Shown in pieces: positions 6,482 through 10,066 of a stretch of 10,066 nt of DNA. The notes under the pieces are model-generated. The model was not told the origin of the DNA and ran no database searches. It saw only the letters and a list, made by a program, of their open reading frames with translations. The DNA is from IMCC26207 sp037141255 (lineage in GTDB: Bacteria > Actinomycetota > Acidimicrobiia > Acidimicrobiales > Microtrichaceae), in the NCBI GenBank assembly GCA_037141255.1, contig JBAXCX010000105.1:1-10066 (forward strand). Reading direction: 5' to 3'. The position numbers were made by a program, and so were the translations under genes. How positions within the stretch are numbered: the stretch's first letter is position 1; the number at the start of each line of letters is the position of its first letter.

Positions 6482-8496
6482 GGTGTTGCCTCCGCGCTGA
6501 TTGGCTCGTGTGTAGTCACAGAAGTCACCGTGCCCTGAGCGGTGGCCTCGAACAACGAGGCGGCACCATTGCCGTTACGGCCGGTGCCATCGAGTTCGGT
6601 TGCGCCAGGTTGGATTTCGCCCGGCCCCTTGGGAAGTGCACGCTTGCCCGCTGGCAACTCTTTTTGCTCTTCCTCAGAAGAGGCGGCACCCGGGGCATAC
6701 ACACTGCGAAGCACGTCTTCAACAGTGGTCATGCCGTCGACCACCAAACCGAAAGCTTGTTCTTGCATGGTGCGCATGCCTTCTTCGACGGCAATGGCAC
6801 GCAACTCATGATGCGTTGCTCGTGCAACGATCATCTCTCGAATCAAGTCGGTGACTTGCAGCAACTCATACACGCCAACTCGGCCTCGATAGCCAGTGTT
6901 GTTGCACATGTTGCAGCCGGTGCCCTTGAGCCAAGAGGTGGGCTGTGCGTCAACCTGCTCGGCAAGAATGCGAACCTCTGCAGGGGTGGGCTGATAGGCG
7001 GAACGGCAATTGCTGCAGATTCTGCGGAGCAAACGCTGACCGACCACACCGCTGAGTGCCGAGGCCACCAAGAAGGGCTCGATTCCCATATCGGTAAAGC
7101 GGTGAATAGCAGCAACCGAATCAACAGCGTGTAGGGAGGAGAGCACAAAGTGACCCGTGAGTGAGGCCTGCATGGCAATGCGAGCAGTCTCTTCGTCTCG
7201 GATCTCGCCAACCAGGATGATGTCGGGGTCCTGGCGCAGAATGCTTCGGAGTCCATCGGCAAAGGTCATGCCAGTCGCGCTGACTGACATCTGGCTGATG
7301 CCCTCGAACTGATACTCAACCGGGTCTTCAATCGTGACCACGTTGCGGGTGGGGTCATTGATTTCGGTCAGGGTGGCATACAAGGTTGTGGTCTTGCCCG
7401 AACCGGTTGGCCCCGTGCACAACAACATGCCAAGGGGCGCTTTTACAATCTTCATGTAGGGCGCCTCGACAAGAGGGTGCATACCCAAGTCCTTGAGGCT
7501 GATCAGCGACTTGGTCTTATCAAGCAGGCGAAGCACAACCTTTTCGCCGTGAACGGTAGAGACCGTTGAGGTGCGGATGTCGATCGGGCGACCGTCAACC
7601 GTGACTGCGAACTGCCCGTCTTGGGCTCGACGACGTTCAACGATGTTCAACTCGGCCATCACCTTGATGCGACTCACCAGCGCAGATGACATACGGGCGG
7701 GCAGACTGAGCGCCTCGGACATGGCACCGTCAACTCGGTAGCGCACGCGAACGTTTCTCTCGCCAGGCTCAATGTGAATATCTGATGCCCTGCTGCGAAC
7801 GCCCTGCGTGATGATCCGGTTGACCACTTGCACAATCGGAGCGTTTTCGTCAGCGGTAAAGCTGTCTTCCTCGGCAACCCGAACGGCATCGGAGTCACTC
7901 AGCTCGAATGCTTGGATATGCACCTGCGCCTGACTCAGCAGATTGAACGAGGTCTCTAACAGGTGCTCAATCTCGCTACGCGTGCCCATCGTCAGGCCGA
8001 TGCGCTTGCACTTATGGGTGAGTTCTTCAATGGCAACGGTATCGAGCGGGTCGGCAATGGCCAGAAACACTCGGCCTTCTTCTTCACGCAGGGGAATTAC
8101 CGTGTGCTTATTGGCGAGTTCCTCCCCCACCAGCTCGAGTGCTCGGGTGCTCGGAGTGGCATCACGAAGGTCTGCAAGCGGAATCCCGAACTGCTGAGCG
8201 AGCGCCGCGGCGAGCGCAGTTTCATCAATAGAACCAAGCTCAAGCAGGATCTGGCCGATTCGTACAGCTCCCTCGCCCTGTGGGTTGCGCTGCTGATGCT
8301 TGAGCGCATCAATCAATTCCCCGGGGTCGATTGAGCCGAGTTCGAGCATGACCTCGCCAAGTTTCGGACGATTCGAACCCACCCAAAAGTCGATCTCTTG
8401 ATTCAGAACAGCAATGTCTGTGCTATCGAATTCGACTGATCGACGACGTCGCAAAACCCCACCACCTTCAGTTTTTGCTTTCCGAAACACTGCCAT
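6478..8496 (-). CDS. pilB: Type IV pilus extension ATPase PilB with MshEN-type c-di-GMP-binding N-terminus
   Basis: This 672-aa hexameric ATPase powers pilus extension. Two copies of the MshEN motif [RK]-x-G-x6-G-x6-L-xx-AL-xx-Q lie at residues 45-68 (KLGEVMLELGSIDPGELIDA...) and 79-102 (RIGQILLELGSIDETALAAA...); in MshE-family ATPases these bind cyclic di-GMP. The catalytic part shows Walker A GPTGSGKTT (362-370), the Asp box around TIEDPVEY (388-395), Walker B DIILVGE (425-431) and the His box (TGHFVLSSLHA, ~447-457). Two CxxC pairs (C494/C497 and C528/C531) are the zinc-binding tetracysteine typical of PilB/GspE. After about residue 600 comes a ~70-residue Ala/Gly/Glu-rich tail that most PilB proteins lack. 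ATG 8496 has GGGGAG about ten bases upstream. It is first of the pil cluster and overlaps pilC by 4 nt. CxxC motifs and PilC pairing argue against the retraction ATPase PilT. Confidence 0.97.
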   Translation of the reverse strand: MAVFRKAKTEGGGVLRRRRSVEFDSTDIAVLNQEIDFWVGSNRPKLGEVMLELGSIDPGELIDALKHQQRNPQGEGAVRIGQILLELGSIDETALAAALAQQFGIPLADLRDATPSTRALELVGEELANKHTVIPLREEEGRVFLAIADPLDTVAIEELTHKCKRIGLTMGTRSEIEHLLETSFNLLSQAQVHIQAFELSDSDAVRVAEEDSFTADENAPIVQVVNRIITQGVRSRASDIHIEPGERNVRVRYRVDGAMSEALSLPARMSSALVSRIKVMAELNIVERRRAQDGQFAVTVDGRPIDIRTSTVSTVHGEKVVLRLLDKTKSLISLKDLGMHPLVEAPYMKIVKAPLGMLLCTGPTGSGKTTTLYATLTEINDPTRNVVTIEDPVEYQFEGISQMSVSATGMTFADGLRSILRQDPDIILVGEIRDEETARIAMQASLTGHFVLSSLHAVDSVAAIHRFTDMGIEPFLVASALSGVVGQRLLRRICSNCRSAYQPTPAEVRILAEQVDAQPTSWLKGTGCNMCNNTGYRGRVGVYELLQVTDLIREMIVARATHHELRAIAVEEGMRTMQEQAFGLVVDGMTTVEDVLRSVYAPGAASSEEEQKELPAGKRALPKGPGEIQPGATELDGTGRNGNGAASLFEATAQGTVTSVTTHEPISAEATP

Positions 8497-8737
8497 TATT
8501 TACAATCTCCCCGATGCACCAACTACGGCCTAAATCGTTGACAGAACTCCACTCGGACACGACAAAGCTGAAACAGTTTCAGCCTGAACAAGTCTGAGTG
8601 ACATAGGCCACTGATGTCAACGATTCCAGTGTAGTCATCCTACCCAGTGCTGTGCTTGCGGGCCGAATGTGATTCAGGGTTGCAAACAGAGCCGACCAGG
8701 GCTGGAACGCCCGCCGGGGCTGAGAAACGATCTGGAT
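8497..8737. other. Intergenic region between metF and pilB
   Basis: This 241-bp non-coding gap holds the nested inverted repeats at 8533-8625. Just after the metF stop, bases 8709-8720 form a 4-bp GC stem (GCCC/GGGC) with a 4-nt loop, but no T-tract follows on the minus strand, so intrinsic termination of metF is doubtful. A perfect -35 hexamer TTGACA lies on the minus strand (8615-8620), inside one arm of the outer repeat. The best -10 match at 18-bp spacing is only CAGACT, so the pilB promoter is not convincingly located. Confidence 0.6.
8533..8625. repeat. Nested inverted repeats upstream of pilB
   Basis: Three symmetric layers share roughly one centre. The outer arms AATCGTTGACA (8533-8543) and TGTCAACGATT (8615-8625) are a perfect 11-bp inverted repeat. 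The middle arms CACTCGGAC (8550-8558) and GTCTGAGTG (8592-8600) pair over 9 bp with one G-T position. The core is a 17-nt palindrome, GCTGAAAC-A-GTTTCAGC (8567-8583). A further 6-bp inverted repeat, TGACAT/ATGTCA (8599-8604, 8614-8619), overlaps the right side. The middle arms pair better as plus-strand RNA (G-U) than as minus-strand RNA (A-C mismatch), which favours a DNA-level role such as paired operator sites, or an antisense RNA. It could also be a leader structure for the pil operon. Confidence 0.6.
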
Positions 8738-9598
8738 TCAGCGCAGATTGAGCTGATCTACCAAACGAAGAACAATCTCAGACTTGTTCAGCCCATATAA
8801 GTGCAGCCCTGGCGCCCCACCATTGAGCAGTTCTTGCGACAGTTCCAGGGCCGCTTCGACTGCGATTGCTTGGGCCTCATCAACCGAGCCCGCACCCTCA
8901 ACCCTGACGGCCAAATCCTCGGGAACCGTTGCGCCAGACATCTTTGCCATCCGGCGCACGCCTTCTGGATTGGTCAAGGGCATGATGCCGGGCAGAATCG
9001 GCGTGTCGCAGCCCAGAGCGCTGAGCTCGTCGACCATCTGGAAGTAGTCCGAGGCCGAAAAGAAGAACTGCGTAATCCCAAAGTCGGCCACGGACAGTTT
9101 GCGGGCCAGATGCAGACGATCGCCCTTGGTGTCCTGCGAGCGAGGGTGTAACTCAGGGTGCGCTGCAACCGAGACCGAGAAATGATCCCCCCGAGCGCGC
9201 ACCAATTCCACAAGCTCGAGTGCATAGGTAAAGTCGCCATCGGCGGGGCTGCCATCTGCAGGGGGATCACCAGCGAGTGCCAAAATGTTGTGAACCCCGG
9301 CGCGGTCATAGTCATCAAGAAGGGCCTCGAGCTCGGGCTTGGTATGGCCAATACATGTCAGGTGAGCCATGGCCGGGTACGACTCGTGCTTGTTGATGCC
9401 CACCACAAGGTCACGGGTTCGATCACGAGTAGAGCCGCCGGCACCATAGGTGACCGACACAAAACTGAGCGGAACAGCCCGGAGGTCTTCGATGGTTGCT
9501 TGCAGGTTGGCATCACCGACGGGAGTCTTGGGCGGAAAGAACTCCACGCTCAAAGTCGGGCCAGAGGCCTTGGTGAGTATGTCGGCAATACGCGGCAT
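8738..9598 (-). CDS. metF: 5,10-methylenetetrahydrofolate reductase
   Basis: This FAD-dependent TIM-barrel enzyme reduces 5,10-methylene-THF to 5-methyl-THF, the methyl donor for methionine synthesis, in the cytosol. The protein has 286 aa, near the usual bacterial length (~290-300). Family motifs appear in order: SVEFFPPKT with catalytic Glu19 (Glu28 in E. coli), VSVTYGAGGSTRDRT (48-61), HLTCIG (79-84), LALAGDPP with Asp111 (Asp120 in E. coli, FAD contact), VAAHPELHP (144-152), ITQFFF with Gln177 (Gln183 in E. coli), ILPGIMP (201-207) and HLYGLN (266-271). The start is placed at ATG 9598, where similarity begins; an ATG 41 codons upstream would add repeat-like, low-complexity residues. There is no Shine-Dalgarno before 9598, but TATCCT lies six bases upstream, so the mRNA may be leaderless. 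It shares the strand of the pil cluster but is 241 bp away and functionally unrelated. Confidence 0.95.
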   Translation of the reverse strand: MPRIADILTKASGPTLSVEFFPPKTPVGDANLQATIEDLRAVPLSFVSVTYGAGGSTRDRTRDLVVGINKHESYPAMAHLTCIGHTKPELEALLDDYDRAGVHNILALAGDPPADGSPADGDFTYALELVELVRARGDHFSVSVAAHPELHPRSQDTKGDRLHLARKLSVADFGITQFFFSASDYFQMVDELSALGCDTPILPGIMPLTNPEGVRRMAKMSGATVPEDLAVRVEGAGSVDEAQAIAVEAALELSQELLNGGAPGLHLYGLNKSEIVLRLVDQLNLR

Positions 9599-9604
9599 GG
9601 GTTC

Positions 9605-9610
9605 AGGATA
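9605..9610 (-). promoter_or_regulatory. Candidate -10 element giving a leaderless metF mRNA
   Basis: TATCCT on the minus strand ends six bases before the metF ATG (9598), so transcription would start at or next to the A of the start codon. Leaderless messages are common in Actinomycetota. No good -35 hexamer is seen 16-18 bp upstream, so confidence is low. The element also supports choosing 9598 over the longer upstream start. Confidence 0.35.
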
Positions 9611-9645
9611 CTTGGGCCTAGCGGAACTGCAGCGTTCGTCACGCT

Positions 9646-9663
9646 GCGGGCCACGCGGGCCAC
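9646..9663. repeat. 9-bp perfect tandem duplication GCGGGCCAC
   Basis: GCGGGCCAC occurs twice head to tail (9646-9654 and 9655-9663). It belongs to the slippage-prone, GC-rich tract between metF and the large repeats. Confidence 0.7.
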
Positions 9664-9675
9664 ATGACTCAACCC

Positions 9676-9703
9676 CCATCAGCCCGCGCCCATCAGCCTG
9701 CGC
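9676..9703. repeat. 14-bp tandem repeat
   Basis: CCATCAGCCCGCGC (9676-9689) is followed directly by CCATCAGCCTGCGC (9690-9703), 13 of 14 bases identical. It looks like a recent local duplication and borders the first 74-bp repeat. Confidence 0.7.
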
Positions 9704-9705
9704 CC

Positions 9706-9779
9706 AGCGGGCCCCGCGCACTGCCTTAGGTCCAACCCGGATAAAATTGGTCGACTATCGACCACAAACGTCCGAGTTG
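9706..9779. repeat. 74-bp direct repeat, copy A
   Basis: The unit starts AGCGGGCCCCGCGCA and ends ACAAACGTCCGAGTTG. It contains palindrome GCGGG-C-CCCGC (9707-9717) and inverted repeat TGGTCGA-CTA-TCGACCA (9748-9764). It matches copies B and C with only a few substitutions. Copy-specific bases are ATAAAATTGG before the second palindrome. Read on the minus strand, that palindrome is followed by ATTTTAT, faintly terminator-like. Confidence 0.9.
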
Positions 9780-9851
9780 CCCCAAGCAAAGCAGGTGAGC
9801 GAAGCAGGCCAGCGGAGCGGAGCGGGTGAGCGGAGCCGGTGAGCGGAGCGA
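9780..9851. repeat. Degenerate GGTGAGCGGAGC array between repeat copies A and B
   Basis: GGTGAGCG occurs at 9794, 9825 and 9838. The last two begin adjacent 13-bp units, GGTGAGCGGAGCC (9825-9837) and GGTGAGCGGAGCG (9838-9850). AGCGG and AGCGA words fill the rest. The core word CGGAGC is the reverse complement of GCTCCG, the core of the units right of copy B, so the two flanking arrays may be the same family in opposite orientation. Confidence 0.75.
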
Positions 9852-9925
9852 AGCGGGCCCCGCGCACTGCCTTAGGTCCAACCCGGATGAAATTGGTCGA
9901 CTATCGACCACAAACGTCCGAGTTG
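9852..9925. repeat. 74-bp direct repeat, copy B
   Basis: This copy lies 146 bp to the right of copy A and differs from it by one base (ATGAAATTGG for ATAAAATTGG). Both palindromes are intact: GCGGG-C-CCCGC at 9853-9863 and TGGTCGA-CTA-TCGACCA at 9894-9910. Confidence 0.9.
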
Positions 9926-9930
9926 GCGCG

Positions 9931-10065
9931 GGTTGCTCCGGGCGAAGCGGGCCCCGCGCACCGCCTTAGGTCCAACCCGGATGGAAATGGTCGACTATCG
10001 ACCACAAACGTCCGAGTTGCCGCGGGTCGCTCCGGGTTGCTCCGGGCAAAGCGGGTTGCTCCGAG
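9931..10065. repeat. GGTTGCTCCGGG short repeats flanking copy C
   Basis: Four 12-bp units are seen: GGTTGCTCCGGG (9931-9942), GGTCGCTCCGGG (10025-10036), GGTTGCTCCGGG (10035-10046) and GGTTGCTCCGAG (10054-10065). Two of them overlap by 2 bp. The array is cut by the right edge of the window, so more units or a further 74-bp copy may follow. Confidence 0.75.
9946..10019. repeat. 74-bp direct repeat, copy C
   Basis: This copy lies 94 bp to the right of copy B. It has the same length and ends, with three substitutions relative to B (CACCGCC for CACTGCC, and two within ATGGAAATGG). The second palindrome (9988-10004) is unchanged. Conservation of the palindromes while neighbouring bases drift hints that the symmetric parts are selected, though three copies are too few to prove it. 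Confidence 0.9.
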
Positions 10066-10066
10066 T

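Larger units (their letters stand above)
9599..10066. other. Repeat-rich non-coding region upstream of metF
   Basis: No credible gene is visible in these 468 bases. Short open frames exist on both strands but consist of repeat translations with no family resemblance. The content is: short tandem duplications near metF (9646-9703), three 74-bp direct repeats (9706-9779, 9852-9925, 9946-10019), a GC-rich linker of degenerate GGTGAGCGGAGC units (9780-9851), and GGTTGCTCCGGG units (9931-10065) that run to the window edge. Confidence 0.7.

Noticed and set aside
6472..7134. 220-codon open frame on the plus strand opposite pilB
   Set aside because: It lies entirely inside pilB, whose family motifs are complete; the frame is an antisense shadow with unnatural composition.
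8615..8620. TTGACA as the -35 of the pilB promoter
   Set aside because: No acceptable -10 lies 16-18 bp downstream (best is CAGACT). The hexamer is part of the inverted repeat, so it was kept only as a note.
8709..8720. Intrinsic terminator after metF
   Set aside because: The GC stem is only 4 bp and no T-tract follows on the minus strand.
9158..9667. 169-codon plus-strand frame over metF
   Set aside because: metF on the minus strand has every catalytic motif; the plus frame shows no family features.
9679..9911. Small proteins encoded within the repeats upstream of metF
   Set aside because: The frames are translations of the repeats themselves, have no RBS or family resemblance, and overlap each other.
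9706..10019. CRISPR array from regularly placed palindromic repeats
   Set aside because: Repeats are 74 bp and the two spacers are 72 and 20 bp, one made of low-complexity repeats. There are no cas genes and no constant spacing.
9706..10019. Integron attC sites (an RYYYAAC-like GTCCAAC is present in each unit)
   Set aside because: No matching GTTRRRY core at the other end, no gene cassettes between units and no integrase in view.

Overview
The window carries most of a type IV pilus (T4P) assembly operon on the minus strand, preceded by the folate gene metF, also on the minus strand. It looks like chromosomal DNA from a moderately GC-rich bacterium. The gene order pilB-pilC-minor prepilins-large PilX-like prepilin-major prepilin, the PilB and MetF sequence style and the apparently leaderless metF suggest Actinomycetota, possibly Acidimicrobiia. 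That assignment is inference and only moderately secure.

Layout, in the direction of transcription (right to left). Bases 9599-10066 are non-coding and repeat-rich: three 74-bp direct repeats, each with two palindromes, separated by GC-rich short-period repeats. metF (8738-9598) encodes a complete methylenetetrahydrofolate reductase. A 241-bp gap (8497-8737) follows, holding a nested inverted-repeat structure (8533-8625) directly upstream of pilB. Then comes a tightly packed cluster: pilB (extension ATPase with an N-terminal cyclic-di-GMP-type MshEN module), pilC (inner-membrane platform), a PilV/GspI-like prepilin, a PilW/GspJ-like prepilin, and a very large (1212 aa) PilX/GspK-like prepilin. 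Three of the four junctions are 4-nt ATGA stop/start overlaps. After a 213-bp gap with a candidate promoter and a leader hairpin, a canonical prepilin begins at base 119 and runs off the left edge.

How the genes work together: PilB hydrolyses ATP at the cytoplasmic face of the PilC platform to polymerise pilins. The probable major pilin at the left edge builds the fibre. The three minor prepilins upstream probably form the priming and tip complex, with the giant PilX-like protein as an exposed, cysteine-rich tip module that could act as an adhesin. Retraction ATPase (PilT), prepilin peptidase (PilD) and PilMNO genes are not in the window.

Most interesting points: the giant modular PilX-like protein with a possible internal duplication, the nested inverted repeats before pilB, the triplicated 74-bp palindromic repeat before metF, and the predicted c-di-GMP input into PilB.
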